A stretch of 64,000 bases of DNA from Planobispora longispora (lineage in GTDB: Bacteria > Actinomycetota > Actinomycetes > Streptosporangiales > Streptosporangiaceae): assembly GCF_016863135.1 (NCBI RefSeq), contig NZ_BOOH01000023.1:248001-312000 (forward strand), read 5' to 3'. This document shows, in pieces, positions 8,285 through 16,967 of the stretch. The notes under the pieces are model-generated. The model was not told where the DNA came from. It did not search any database and was given only the letters and a program-made list of their open reading frames with translations. Each line of letters begins with the position of its first letter. Within the stretch, counting starts at the first letter, position 1. Both the position numbers and the translations under genes were made by a program.

Positions 8285-9020
8285 TGGGGTTCGCCTCCAT
8301 GCCGAGAGTCTCCGTGCCGGACTGCGTGCCGGGCTGTATGTCAAGCTGCGTGCCAGGCTGCGTGCCGAGAAGGGACACGACCTCGTCCAGATCCCGCACC
8401 CGCACCGCCCCGGCCACCGGGACGTCCCCGTGCACCTGGAGCGTGAGCAGTCCCGCGCCGACGGCGGAGGCCACCCCGTGGGCGGAGTCCTCCAGCGCGA
8501 CGGCGTCGGCGGGATCGACGGACCAGATCTGGCACGCCCGCCGGTAGAAGCCCGGATCGGGCTTGCTGCACGGCACGTCGTCGGCGGTCAGCACGCCGCG
8601 GAAGTACCCGGTCAACGCGGAGGCCGCCAGGACCCGGGTGACCGAGTCGCGGCTCCCGCCGGTGACGAGGTAGGCCGCGCACCCCCGGTCGGCCAGGAGC
8701 GTCAGCAGCCGGTGCGCGCCGGGCAGGACCGCCACGGCCCCGTCCCTGACGTACGCGCGGTACAGGTGCTGTTTGCGCCCGGCCACCCGCTCGACGAGGG
8801 CCGGCGGCACGCCCAGGTCCTCCACCACCTGCCGGGTGCTCGCCCCCATGTGGGCGCCGTAGTCGAAGGAGCCGAGCGCCTCCGGCGAGATCTCGGCGAG
8901 CGCGGCGCGGAAGGCGGCCTCGTGGGCGGGGGCGGAGTCGACGAGCGTGCCGTCCAGATCGCACAGCCAGGCACGCCGCCCGGCGAGCGCCGCGGCCGTG
9001 CGGCGTGCGGTCGCGCTCAT
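8277..9020 (-). CDS. HAD-superfamily phosphatase/phosphomutase-like hydrolase
   Basis: A 247-residue HAD subfamily IA protein. Motif I is CDLDGTLVDS with the nucleophile Asp, motif II is VTGGS, motif III is SKPDPGFYRRA and motif IV is ALEDSAHG. These give a haloacid-dehalogenase phosphatase or beta-phosphoglucomutase-like enzyme. The ATG at 9020 overlaps the stop of the YvcK-like gene (ATGA). The last 30 residues, beyond the HAD fold, are a degenerate four-residue repeat (GTQP/GTQL/DIQP/GTQS). It sits between a nucleotidyltransferase and a YvcK/CofD-like protein, so a step in making an activated precursor is likely; the substrate is unknown. Confidence 0.87.
   Translation of the reverse strand: MSATARRTAAALAGRRAWLCDLDGTLVDSAPAHEAAFRAALAEISPEALGSFDYGAHMGASTRQVVEDLGVPPALVERVAGRKQHLYRAYVRDGAVAVLPGAHRLLTLLADRGCAAYLVTGGSRDSVTRVLAASALTGYFRGVLTADDVPCSKPDPGFYRRACQIWSVDPADAVALEDSAHGVASAVGAGLLTLQVHGDVPVAGAVRVRDLDEVVSLLGTQPGTQLDIQPGTQSGTETLGMEANPIG
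8314..8367. repeat. 12-bp tandem repeat encoding the HAD protein tail
   Basis: About four and a half copies of a 12-bp unit, GTGCCGGGCTGC-like, at 8314, 8326, 8338, 8350 and 8362. The period is a multiple of three, so copies are added or lost in frame. It lies just before the overlap with the nucleotidyltransferase start. Confidence 0.8.
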
Positions 9021-10234
9021 CCGGTCCCCAGCAGGGAGGTCTCGCCGACGATGCGGGCCAGTGCGGCCACCGTGCGGGTCCCGGAGTGCACGCCGGGCCG
9101 CCGCGGGTCCTCCAGGTCGGCCGTGACCCATCGCGGCCCCGTCCCGGCGCTCCCGGCGGGACCCTCCGGCGCGGCGGACCCCGTCCCCGCGGACCCGGCG
9201 TGGCAGAGGACGTGGGTGACCATGCGCCGCTCGTTGCGGGGATCGCCGAGGTAGCGCAGGGTCCGGTTCACCAGGGCGCGGGCGTCGAGTCCCTGGACGT
9301 CGTGGTCGTCCTCGATGTTGACCACGAACACCTTGGCGGCGGCGCGGCTGACGGCGATCGCGTCGGCGATCCCGGGGGTGAGGTAGCTGGGCAGCAGCGA
9401 CGAGTGCGGCGTGCCGGGCCCGTACACGATCAGGTCGGCGTGCGCGACGGCGTCCCCGGCCTCGGGATTGAGGGAGATCTCGGCGCCGCCGCGGGCCAGG
9501 ACGCGCCGCCGGTGCTCGTCGGGGAGCGCTTCCAGTACGGCCCGCCGCCGCGGGGTGACCGGCCTGTCGAGGAGGAACAGGTCGGAGATGGCCACCGCGT
9601 CCTGCGGGGCGACGATGTCGGCCTCGTCCGCCAGGAGCCGGCCGTCCTGTTTGAGCGCCACGAGGAAGGCGTTCTCGCCGCCCGTCACGTTGACGAGCCG
9701 CGCCGGCGACTCGAACGCCTCGGCGCAGGAGCGGATCGCGGCGTTGAAGTCGCGGCCCAGCCGCAGGTAGGCGCCCGCGAACACGAGGTTGCCGAGCGCG
9801 CAGTCCCCGAGTTCGAGTCCGGGCCGGTCGTCGAGCGCCTCCGTCAGGACGGAGAGGTCGCGCGCCACCGCGGCCCTCGTGCGCGGTGGCAGCATCCCGT
9901 ACGCCGTCCCGCGGGCCAGCCCGTCCGCGAGGCGGTCGAGATCCTTGCGGGTGGCCCGTGCGGGCAGCCGGTGGTCGAGCACGCCCTTCAGCGCCTCCTG
10001 GCGCGGGTCGCCTCCGTGGAGGTGCAGCAGGAGGTTCTTGCGGAAGTCGGAGGGGCCGAGCATCCCGGGCAGGTAGCGGCGGAGCGCCCCGGTGGACTGC
10101 CCGTTGTCGTATCCGTTGATCAGCACGGACAGGTCGAGGTCCGGCACGCCCAGGAGGCCGCGGGCGATGCTGGCCCCGCCCCGCCCGCCGCTGAACAGGA
10201 CCACCGAGGCCCGGTCGAGGTACGGCGCGATCAT
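9017..10234 (-). CDS. YvcK/CofD-like (UPF0052) protein in the glycan operon
   Basis: A 405-residue homologue of the YvcK/CofD superfamily. Recognisable blocks are FSGGRGGASIARGL (nucleotide-binding glycine loop), NGYDNGQSTGALRR (YvcK has DDGG-SSGRLR), LGPSDFRKNL, LGDCALGNLVFAGAYL and IVYGPGTPHSSLLPSYL. CofD transfers a phospho-alcohol to the F420 precursor, while YvcK binds UDP-sugars and influences cell-envelope metabolism. The FO-binding CofD context is absent. Between a GT2 and a HAD gene, a role in sugar-nucleotide sensing or in a novel phosphoalcohol transfer is inferred. The ATG at 10234 overlaps the GT2 stop. Near the C terminus is an inserted Gly/Ser/Ala-rich stretch (GSAGTGS and similar). 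Confidence 0.83.
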   Translation of the reverse strand: MIAPYLDRASVVLFSGGRGGASIARGLLGVPDLDLSVLINGYDNGQSTGALRRYLPGMLGPSDFRKNLLLHLHGGDPRQEALKGVLDHRLPARATRKDLDRLADGLARGTAYGMLPPRTRAAVARDLSVLTEALDDRPGLELGDCALGNLVFAGAYLRLGRDFNAAIRSCAEAFESPARLVNVTGGENAFLVALKQDGRLLADEADIVAPQDAVAISDLFLLDRPVTPRRRAVLEALPDEHRRRVLARGGAEISLNPEAGDAVAHADLIVYGPGTPHSSLLPSYLTPGIADAIAVSRAAAKVFVVNIEDDHDVQGLDARALVNRTLRYLGDPRNERRMVTHVLCHAGSAGTGSAAPEGPAGSAGTGPRWVTADLEDPRRPGVHSGTRTVAALARIVGETSLLGTG

Positions 10235-11154
10235 CGGGCCTCCAGCGGCAGGTCGGCGCGCTCGCCGGAGAGGGCGGACGCGGCGGGGGGCGCGGTGGAG
10301 GACCGGGCGGAGGACCGGGTGGGGGGCACGGCGGGAGACGCGGCAGGGGACGCGGCGGGAGACCCGGTGGGGGGCGCCGCGGGGGGCCGCAGCACGCCCC
10401 GGCGGAGCAGCCAGTGCCGGTATCCGAGGTAGCCCACGAACAGGGCCCGGTCGCGCGCCCCTCGCCAGAACCGCCATCCCCGGCTGCCGCCGCCGCGCTC
10501 CCTGTGCTCGATCGGAACCTCGATCCAGTCGTGTCCGAGCTCGACGACCCGGGCGGTGATCTCGGTCGAGCAGTTCATCCCGCCGGACTCCAGCGGCAGG
10601 GCGCGGAAGAGCGGGCCGTACACCACCTTGAAGATCGAGTTGAAGTCGCGGTACCGGGTGCCGTGGAGCAGGTTCCCCACGGCGCCGCTGAGCGCCGACC
10701 CCCACCGGTACGGCAGGCCGTCCGCCTTCCTGATCCTGGCCCCGGAGAAGGCCGTCCCCTCGCCGCGGCGGATGCGGTCGAGGAACCCGTCCAGGTTGGC
10801 GATGGGGAACTGGCCGTCGGAGTCGAGCAGCGCGACCCAGTCGAGGCGGGTCGCGGCGATCGCGGCGGCGATCGCCGCGCCCGCGCCGCGGTTGCGCGTG
10901 AAGCCCACCACGACGAGCCCGGGGCACTCCCGGCTCAGTTCCTCCAGGATCGCGCGGGTGGCGTCGGTGCTGCCGTCGTCGCAGACGACGATCTCCCACG
11001 CGCCGATCACCGGGTGCCCTTCCAGGTACTCGCGCCACTCCCCCACCGACGCCGCGATGTTCTCGGCCTCGTTGAAGGCGGGCGCCGCGACCGAGACGTC
11101 GACCGTCCGGGACGCGGCGGAGACGTGCGGCATGTGCTCGCCTCCCGTGGTCAT
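10231..11154 (-). CDS. Family 2 glycosyltransferase (DPM1/polyprenol-phosphate type)
   Basis: A 307-residue GT-A enzyme. SVAAPAFNEAENIAASV begins the nucleotide-sugar site, CDDGSTDAT follows, then RNRGAGAAIAAAI and the DSDGQF metal-binding motif. The order is that of DPM1-like enzymes that load polyprenol phosphate or start glycolipid assembly. The C-terminal 55 residues are Pro/Ala/Ser/Thr-rich repeats (SPAASPAASPAVPPT) of doubtful function. The start at 11154 (ATGA overlap with the membrane-protein stop) is preferred over M at 11133. As the second operon gene it probably starts or extends the lipid-linked product. Confidence 0.9.
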   Translation of the reverse strand: MTTGGEHMPHVSAASRTVDVSVAAPAFNEAENIAASVGEWREYLEGHPVIGAWEIVVCDDGSTDATRAILEELSRECPGLVVVGFTRNRGAGAAIAAAIAATRLDWVALLDSDGQFPIANLDGFLDRIRRGEGTAFSGARIRKADGLPYRWGSALSGAVGNLLHGTRYRDFNSIFKVVYGPLFRALPLESGGMNCSTEITARVVELGHDWIEVPIEHRERGGGSRGWRFWRGARDRALFVGYLGYRHWLLRRGVLRPPAAPPTGSPAASPAASPAVPPTRSSARSSTAPPAASALSGERADLPLEAR

Positions 11155-11897
11155 CGCGGGCCGCCGGACGGTGCGACGCCGAGCAGGCGATCGATCCACC
11201 GGTCTACTGGGAGCGCTCCCACAGCGATGATGAGGGGAACGTGGACCAGAGTGAACAAGACGGTCGCCCCGTAGGAGATCGGCCCGCCCGTGAAGATCGA
11301 AATGTGCGGCGCGTCGATGACCGGGGGCAGCTCGACCGGGTTGACGAGGTACCACATCAGGTCGAGGAAACCGGAGAACACGATGACGATGCCGTTCACC
11401 GCGATCTTCAGGCAGTTGCCCGGGGTCCCGCCGCCCAGCCGGTGGGCGGCCGCGACGGTGAGCACGATCCCGGGGTAGAGCAGCAGGTAGACATGCGTGT
11501 AGAAGCTGTCACCCTCGGCGCGTGCGACGTCCCCGTAGTAGAAGTAGCTGATCCGCGGGATGACGTACCCGGTGAAGAACACGAAGGGGACGTACAGCAG
11601 CCAGTGCAGGCGCGGGGACGACCAGGGGAAGAAGGCGATCGCCGCGCACAGGCAGGCGAACGCGACCAGCTTGACGCCGAGCTCCCACACCGCCTCTATC
11701 TCCCTGCCGTGCGGTGTGGCCAGCCAGACGAACGCCGCTCCGGCGCCGCCGACGGCCAGGGCGACCCACCACAGGTGCCGCGCCCACGCCCGTTCCGACC
11801 TCAGGACGGCGCCCCGGGGAGGCTGCGGATGCCCGATGACCGGGGCGCCGCCGTCGAGGAGTCCAGGGGAAGACGGAGTTCCCCTCTCTACTGCCAT
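11151..11897 (-). CDS. Polytopic membrane protein, first gene of the glycan operon
   Basis: A 248-residue protein with about six hydrophobic segments after a 40-residue cytoplasmic N-terminal region. I do not recognise the family. Conserved-looking polar membrane residues include the FFTGYVIPRISYFYYGD and FLDLMWYLVNPVE stretches. The ATG at 11897 follows GAAAGG; a longer frame to 12137 exists but has no good start. It leads an operon of glycosyltransferases and a flippase, so an envelope or lipid role is likely. Its coding sequence contains a perfect LacI-family operator-like palindrome near the 3' end. Confidence 0.75.
   Translation of the reverse strand: MAVERGTPSSPGLLDGGAPVIGHPQPPRGAVLRSERAWARHLWWVALAVGGAGAAFVWLATPHGREIEAVWELGVKLVAFACLCAAIAFFPWSSPRLHWLLYVPFVFFTGYVIPRISYFYYGDVARAEGDSFYTHVYLLLYPGIVLTVAAAHRLGGGTPGNCLKIAVNGIVIVFSGFLDLMWYLVNPVELPPVIDAPHISIFTGGPISYGATVLFTLVHVPLIIAVGALPVDRWIDRLLGVAPSGGPR
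11208..11221. promoter_or_regulatory. LacI-family (CebR-type) operator-like palindrome
   Basis: TGGGAGCGCTCCCA is a perfect 14-bp palindrome identical to the operator known for the actinomycete LacI-family repressor CebR. It lies inside the membrane-protein gene, about 1.2 kb from the LacI-family gene at 12449. Occupancy is not shown; it could be chance in a GC-rich coding region. Confidence 0.5.
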
Positions 11898-12448
11898 GGC
11901 TTCAGCACCTTTCTTCCGTTGCCGGCGCTCCGGCGCCCGTTCGGGTCCGGCACGTGGGACCCGCCGGGGCCCGGGGAGGTCGCGCTCGCGGTGCACGGCG
12001 GGCGAGGCGCCGGGGGAGGCTGAGACGGGGGGTGTTCGGCGTCGGGTTCTCCCAGGAGGGACCGACTGATGAGTGAGGCACGGGGAGCGCAGAGCGAAGA
12101 CGCGTCCCGCCCGCATTCCCCGAGAAAGTTGCTGCAAAGGATCATAGTGCTTTCAGTAACTTTCAGAAAGACCCAACAATCCGCCGTGCTGCCGGAATGT
12201 ATCTTTCCGCAACTCCACCGTGATGTCTCCCGAACGAGGGCGACTCTCCCAAATCGGGCGACTCTTACAGATAACGGCGAAAAAGTGTCAAGGTGGAATG
12301 TGGAACCACCCGCCTCCGGGTCCGCTCCGGGCCCGCTCCGCCGACGTGGCGGGAACGCGACGGGCGACGACGCGAGACCCCCGTCCCGATCTCCTCACCA
12401 GGTGAGGAGCCCGACGACCCCGCTCGGGCTCACGATAAGTTGACGGCC
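11898..12448. promoter_or_regulatory. Divergent intergenic region between the glycan operon and the LacI gene
   Basis: A 551-bp gap with a locally AT-richer core at about 12120-12290. On the minus strand TATGAT (complement of 12141-12146) is a plausible -10 box for the glycan operon. Two CTTTCAG words and a CTTTCAGAAAG inverted repeat lie at 12149-12170. On the plus strand GATAAG ends 9 nt before the LacI ATG, so that transcript may have almost no leader. Short frames here look spurious. Confidence 0.4.
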
Positions 12449-13483
12449 ATGACAACGCGTATCGCTGATATCGCGGCCCACTCCGGGGTCAGCGAGGCAA
12501 CCGTGAGCCGTGTTCTGAACGGCAAACCGGGCGTCTCACCGGCCAGCCGTCAGGCCGTTCTCAGCGCCCTCGACGTGCTCGGCTACGAGCGCCCCGCCCG
12601 GCTCCGCCAGCAGCGGGCCGGGCTCGTCGGCCTGATCGTGCCCGAGCTCTCCAACCCCGTCTTCCCGGCGTTCGCCGGAATCGTCGAGGGCGCACTGGCG
12701 ATGCGCGGCTACGCCGCCGTTCTCTGCACGCAGGCGCCCGGGGGCATGCGCGAAGACGACTACATCGAGTTGCTGATGGAGCGGGGAGTGAGCGGAATCA
12801 TCTTCGTCAGCGGCCTGCACGCCGACTCCACGTCCGACCGCACCCGCTACGTCCGGCTCGTCGAGAGCAGGCTGCCGATCGTCATGATCAACGGCTACCG
12901 TGCGGACATCGAGGCCCCGTACATCTCCAACGACGACGTGACGGCGATGGAGATGGCCGTCGACCACCTGGCCGCGCTGGGCCACCGGCGCATCGGCCTG
13001 GCCGTCGGCCAGGACCGCTTCGTCCCCTCGATCCGCAAGACGGAGGGGTTCCGCCGCGGCGTCTCCCGCCACTTCGACGACGACCTGCCCGACGGACTGG
13101 TCGTGAACACGCTGTTCACGATCGAGGGCGGCCAGGCGGCCGCCCAGCTGCTGCTGGAGCAGGGGTGCACCGCGATCTGCTGCGGCAGCGACATCATGGC
13201 GATCGGCGTGATCAGGGCCGTCCGCCAGCGCGGGCTCCGCGTCCCCCAGGACATCTCCGTGGTCGGCTTCGACGACTCGCTGTTCACCCCGTACCTCGAC
13301 CCGCCCCTCACCACGATCCGGCAGCCCGTGCGGGAGATGAGCCTCGCCGCGGTGAGCGCCCTCCTGGACGAGATCGGCGGCACCAAGGGCCCGCGCACCG
13401 AGCTGCTCTACCGCCCCGAGCTCGTGGTGCGCGGGAGCACGGCCCCGGCCCCGCTGTCCCTGTCCACGGCGGCCGGCGCCTGA
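12449..13483 (+). CDS. LacI-family transcriptional regulator
   Basis: A 344-residue repressor. The N-terminal HTH, TRIADIAAHSGVSEATVSRV, and hinge LNGKPGVSPASR are followed by a periplasmic-binding-protein-like effector domain (about 60-330), with GLIVPELSNPVF, VSGIIFVSGLH, GHRRIGLAVG, CGSDIMAIG and SVVGFDDS in the standard order. It would bind palindromic operators and respond to a sugar or sugar phosphate. It is divergent from the glycan operon, and a CebR-like palindrome lies inside that operon's first gene, so the operon is its most plausible local target. The effector is unknown. Confidence 0.93.
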   Translation: MTTRIADIAAHSGVSEATVSRVLNGKPGVSPASRQAVLSALDVLGYERPARLRQQRAGLVGLIVPELSNPVFPAFAGIVEGALAMRGYAAVLCTQAPGGMREDDYIELLMERGVSGIIFVSGLHADSTSDRTRYVRLVESRLPIVMINGYRADIEAPYISNDDVTAMEMAVDHLAALGHRRIGLAVGQDRFVPSIRKTEGFRRGVSRHFDDDLPDGLVVNTLFTIEGGQAAAQLLLEQGCTAICCGSDIMAIGVIRAVRQRGLRVPQDISVVGFDDSLFTPYLDPPLTTIRQPVREMSLAAVSALLDEIGGTKGPRTELLYRPELVVRGSTAPAPLSLSTAAGA

Positions 13484-13681
13484 CCTTCCGGGAACGCCCG
13501 CGTTCCGGAAAACCCTCGGGGACCGGCGCCTCCCGGGGACCGGCGCCTCCGCGGGGCCCTGCCGTACCACGCGTCCGCCGGGATCCCTCGGGGTTCACAC
13601 GGGAACACGTCCGGCATACGCTCCGACCGGACACGTTCCCGGCGGGCGGAGCGCCCGGGGGAGGGCGCGGGCGGAGGCATC

Positions 13682-14977
13682 GTGACGATCGTGAGCGAGC
13701 TGGACCTGCCGGTCTTCGACTACTCGGCGCCCGACCTGACCGGAGAGGTCTACCACCGGCGGCTGGCCGAGGTGGCCGGGCGGGGCTGGCTGGCCCAGGG
13801 GCCGCTGTCGTACGTGGTGCTGGACCGGGAGTCCGGCGAGTTCTTCCTGCGCTCGCGGGCCACGGCGTTCCCCGGCAGGCAGATCGCCGAGCTGTTCGGC
13901 GTCACCGCGGGCCGGCTGTGGGAGCAGATCGACGCGAACATCCTCAACCAGAGCGGCGAGCGCCACCGGCGGCTGCGGGCGCTGGTGGGCCCGGCCTTCA
14001 CCCCGCGGGCGGCGGACCGCTGGCGCCCGGCCATGCGGGAGTTCCTCACGCTGCTCTGGGACGGACTGCGGCAGGACGGGAAAGCGCAGGGCGAGAAGGC
14101 ACGGAATGGGGAGACGCGGAACGAGAAGGCGGGCGGGGAGGCGGGTGGGGAGACGGCCTCGTGCGAGTTCGTCGAGGCCGTGGCCAGGCCGTACCCCGCG
14201 CTGACCGTCGCCGCGGTGCTCGGCGCGCCGGCGGCGGACGCCCCGCGGCTGCACGAGTGGTCCAACTGGGTGCAGCGGCAGTTCGACATCCGCTCGCTGG
14301 CCACCGAGCTGCCCCGCATCGAGCGGGCCGTGGCCGAGGTGTACGACTACGTCGAGGAGCTGCTCGCCGAACGCCGCGTCGCGCCGGGCGACGACCTGGT
14401 CAGCGCGCTGCTGGCCGCCGAGGAGGAGGGCGAGCGGCTCTCCCACGCCGAGTGCGTCAACCTGGTGCTGAACGTGCTGGCCGGCGGGGTGGACACCACC
14501 CAGGCGCAGCTGGCGCACGCGCTGCGGCTGTTCGCCGGGCACCCCGGCCAGTGGGAGCTGCTGGCCGCCGACCCCGGGCTGGCCGGGCGGGCGGTGCAGG
14601 AGGTGCTGCGCTTCGAGCCGATCACCCCGTTCACCGCGCGGGTCTGCCTGGAGCAGGTCGAGTACCGGGGGGTGGTCTTCCCGGCCGGGTCGATCGTGGC
14701 GGTCTGCGCCGAGCGCGGCAATCGCGAGATCGAGGCGGGCGAGGCGTTCGACATCACCGCCGAGCGCGACGCCCGGCTGCTGACCTTCGGCGCCGGGGCC
14801 CACTACTGCCTGGGCGCGAACCTGGCCCGGGCCGAGCTGGAGGAGGCGCTGGCGTTCCTGGCCCCGCGCATGCCGGATCTGACCCCGGACGGCCCGCCCC
14901 GGTTCGGCGGCGTGGAGGGCATCTACGGCCTGGAGGCCCTGCCCCTGCGCTGGTCCTCCCCTACGGCCCCCGTATGA
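13682..14977 (+). CDS. Cytochrome P450
   Basis: A 431-residue bacterial class I P450. The I-helix oxygen-activation motif is AGGVDTT, the ExxR pair lies in VQEVLRFEP, and the heme loop is FGAGAHYCLGANLARAE with C376 as the thiolate ligand. The GTG at 13682 has GGAGG 7 nt upstream. Residues about 133-160 form a low-complexity, charged insert with repeated GEKARNGET/NEKAGGEAGGE units that most P450s lack, probably in a surface loop. No ferredoxin partner is adjacent, and the substrate cannot be inferred. It stands alone between the LacI gene and a DUF2267 gene. Confidence 0.93.
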   Translation: MTIVSELDLPVFDYSAPDLTGEVYHRRLAEVAGRGWLAQGPLSYVVLDRESGEFFLRSRATAFPGRQIAELFGVTAGRLWEQIDANILNQSGERHRRLRALVGPAFTPRAADRWRPAMREFLTLLWDGLRQDGKAQGEKARNGETRNEKAGGEAGGETASCEFVEAVARPYPALTVAAVLGAPAADAPRLHEWSNWVQRQFDIRSLATELPRIERAVAEVYDYVEELLAERRVAPGDDLVSALLAAEEEGERLSHAECVNLVLNVLAGGVDTTQAQLAHALRLFAGHPGQWELLAADPGLAGRAVQEVLRFEPITPFTARVCLEQVEYRGVVFPAGSIVAVCAERGNREIEAGEAFDITAERDARLLTFGAGAHYCLGANLARAELEEALAFLAPRMPDLTPDGPPRFGGVEGIYGLEALPLRWSSPTAPV

Positions 14978-15136
14978 CCGGACCGGCGCGACCGCAGGCG
15001 CTCACGTTTTCCGTGTCGGACATAAGGGCATAAATCACCCGGTCCGAGCGGCTGCCGACAGCGGTCCCGCTGCGGCGAAGAAGGCGGCTCCCCTCCCACC
15101 CGGACTCGAGATCATGACGTGAAAGGGCGGGCAGCC

Positions 15137-15547
15137 ATGCAGCACGACGAATTCATCGGACGGGTCCAGGCCCGGGCCCAGCTGCCGAGCCGGGGCGCGG
15201 CCGAACGGGCCTGCCGGGCGACCCTGGAGACCCTCGGGGAGCGCGTCCCCGAGGGACTGGCGGACAATCTCGCCTCCCAGCTCCCCTACGAGATCGGCGA
15301 GAACCTCCGGCGTACGGAGGTCTACGACGGAGTCGGCACGGGAGAGGGCTTCGGCCGGGACGAATTCATCCGGCGCGTCGCGGACCGGGCCGGCGTCGAC
15401 GGGCTCGAGGCCGCCCAGCTGGCACGCGTGGTCCTGGAGGTCACCGACGAGGCCACCAGCGGATTGATCATGAACGTCGTCCGCGAGAGCCTCCCATCCG
15501 ACCTGCGCACCCTGGTCACCGCAGGCACCCGGCACTCCACCGGCTGA
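15137..15547 (+). CDS. DUF2267 domain protein
   Basis: A 136-residue soluble protein with two DUF2267 helical repeats: HDEFIGRVQARAQL...LETLGERVPEGLADNLASQLP and RDEFIRRVADRAGV...LEVTDEATSGLI. The family is common in actinobacteria and cyanobacteria, is often stress-linked and has no proven activity. The start is taken at ATG 15137 (MQHDEF), which places the first repeat at the N terminus; GTG 15119 is also in frame. The preceding 160-bp gap has no gene. Confidence 0.8.
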   Translation: MQHDEFIGRVQARAQLPSRGAAERACRATLETLGERVPEGLADNLASQLPYEIGENLRRTEVYDGVGTGEGFGRDEFIRRVADRAGVDGLEAAQLARVVLEVTDEATSGLIMNVVRESLPSDLRTLVTAGTRHSTG

Positions 15548-15706
15548 ACCGGGAACACGTCCGGGGACACGACCGCCCCCACCTCCGGAACCGACCGCCC
15601 CGGCTCCCGTCTTCGACAGCGGCCCGCATCGCGGGATGAACCATCCCGCACAGAACCTTCACACGTCCTCCCCGATTCCGCCGTACGGCGGTGCTTGGCT
15701 TGCCCC

Positions 15707-16288
15707 ATGGGACAGGAACGACATGCGGGCCGGCGTCTTGAGCCGGTCCCTCCGGAACAGATGCGGCAGGGAGAGAATGCGGCGGCTGCCCCGTCGAACG
15801 GCTCACGGGAGCCGTCCCTCCACTCGTTCCGGGAAGACATGCATGCCTGGAAGCGATTCCGCAGGCGGCGAATCCGCCGTTCGGTGACCGCCCTTACACC
15901 ATTCCTTCTGCTCTACGCCCTGTTCACGGCACCACAGTGGATCCACGACCACCGGTTGAACGGCCTCGCCGACCGGTTCCTGAACCATCCCCTCCCTCCG
16001 GAAACCGATGTCGCCGACGACGAGGTGCAGTCGTCAGTAGCGCTGCGCGGCAACGGCAACCACTGCGACTACCGCCTGAGATTCAATCTGCGGTCGAAAC
16101 TCCCGGTGAGCGAGATCGAGAGCCACTACGAATCCGCCGCCATCGGCGTCGAGGGCGGCAAGGTCTCAGTCACCGTCTGGACGCCTTCGGACGCTCCGCC
16201 CTTCCCTCTCACCTTCGACGACCGGTTGGTCATCGTCGAAGTGCAGGACATCCTGCATGACCCCGGCTGGGACCCCCGGTGCCACTGA
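15707..16288 (+). CDS. Hypothetical single-pass membrane protein
   Basis: About 193 residues. A basic stretch (KRFRRRRIRRS) precedes one hydrophobic segment, TALTPFLLLYALF (about 62-75), so the C-terminal 110 residues should lie outside the membrane. That domain has two cysteines (CDYRLRFNL and a near-terminal RCH). I recognise no family. The start is uncertain: ATG 15707 is the first, and ATG 15839, just before the basic stretch, is equally plausible. It begins the accessory-looking 15.6-22.9 kb region. Confidence 0.55.
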   Translation: MGQERHAGRRLEPVPPEQMRQGENAAAAPSNGSREPSLHSFREDMHAWKRFRRRRIRRSVTALTPFLLLYALFTAPQWIHDHRLNGLADRFLNHPLPPETDVADDEVQSSVALRGNGNHCDYRLRFNLRSKLPVSEIESHYESAAIGVEGGKVSVTVWTPSDAPPFPLTFDDRLVIVEVQDILHDPGWDPRCH

Positions 16289-16334
16289 CGGATGCCCCCT
16301 CGCCGACGACCCCGGCTGCAGAGGGTAACCACAG

Positions 16335-16886
16335 ATGGACATCCTTCGGCCCCACCGACGTGCTGCGCCATCGGGTCAGCACCGCTTCGGTCATGGGCGA
16401 CGCCCCGGGCATCCTGGCCGCAGCCCCCGCCTGGGCGTCCCCGTGGTGGTCCTGCCCTTCGTCAACACCGCATTCACTTCCCGTGTCCCGTTCCGCCGCA
16501 GCATCGAGCAGCTCGGCGCCGAAGGTGTGCGCGTCCCGCTCGGTCCTGGCGAGTTCGAGCTGGGATACAACACAGGATTCGCCTCCGCCGGAGGTGAGGG
16601 ACCACTTTCCGGCTTCCGCGAATGGCTGATCATGAGACTGGGCACGGAGAGCAGCCTCGGACGGGAAGGGCTCGTGCTTCAGCTCATCCTGTCGGAGGCG
16701 TCCTTCTCCTCGCCCTCTCCCGACGCTGACGCCCAGGCGGTTGCCGCTCTCTTCGAACTGCTCGACCGGTTCATGGAGGAGTGCGCCACAGAAGGGGACG
16801 CAGCCAACATCATCGAGAAGTACCACGCTTGGCACCAATCCTGGCTCGATACCGTGCGATCCTCTCACCGCAGACACCAGCCTTGA
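16335..16886 (+). pseudogene. Flavoprotein-like fragment with lost N terminus
   Basis: Residues about 33-78, containing VPVVVLPFVNTAFTSRVPFR followed by RSIEQLGAEGVRVPLGPGEF, match the C-terminal half of actinobacterial flavoprotein (phosphopantothenoylcysteine decarboxylase-like) proteins, which normally continue from a flavin-binding N-terminal half. Here the upstream sequence is unrelated arginine/proline-rich translation, and the tail after residue 80 also diverges. I read it as a decayed gene or a fusion of scraps. The 183-residue frame is intact, so expression of a chimera cannot be excluded. Confidence 0.45.
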
Positions 16887-16967
16887 GCACTGCCGAATTG
16901 TTCTTATGAGATATCAAGGGCGGCGCTACGCGCCGCCACGCGACCCGGGCTTGCGGGCCACAGGAGA

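Noticed and set aside
8314-8367. CRISPR-like array
   Set aside because: The units are 12 bp, directly adjacent and coding; there are no spacers.
12069-12443. A 124-codon plus-strand gene upstream of the LacI gene
   Set aside because: No ribosome-binding site, no domain, and it fills the region expected to hold both divergent promoters.
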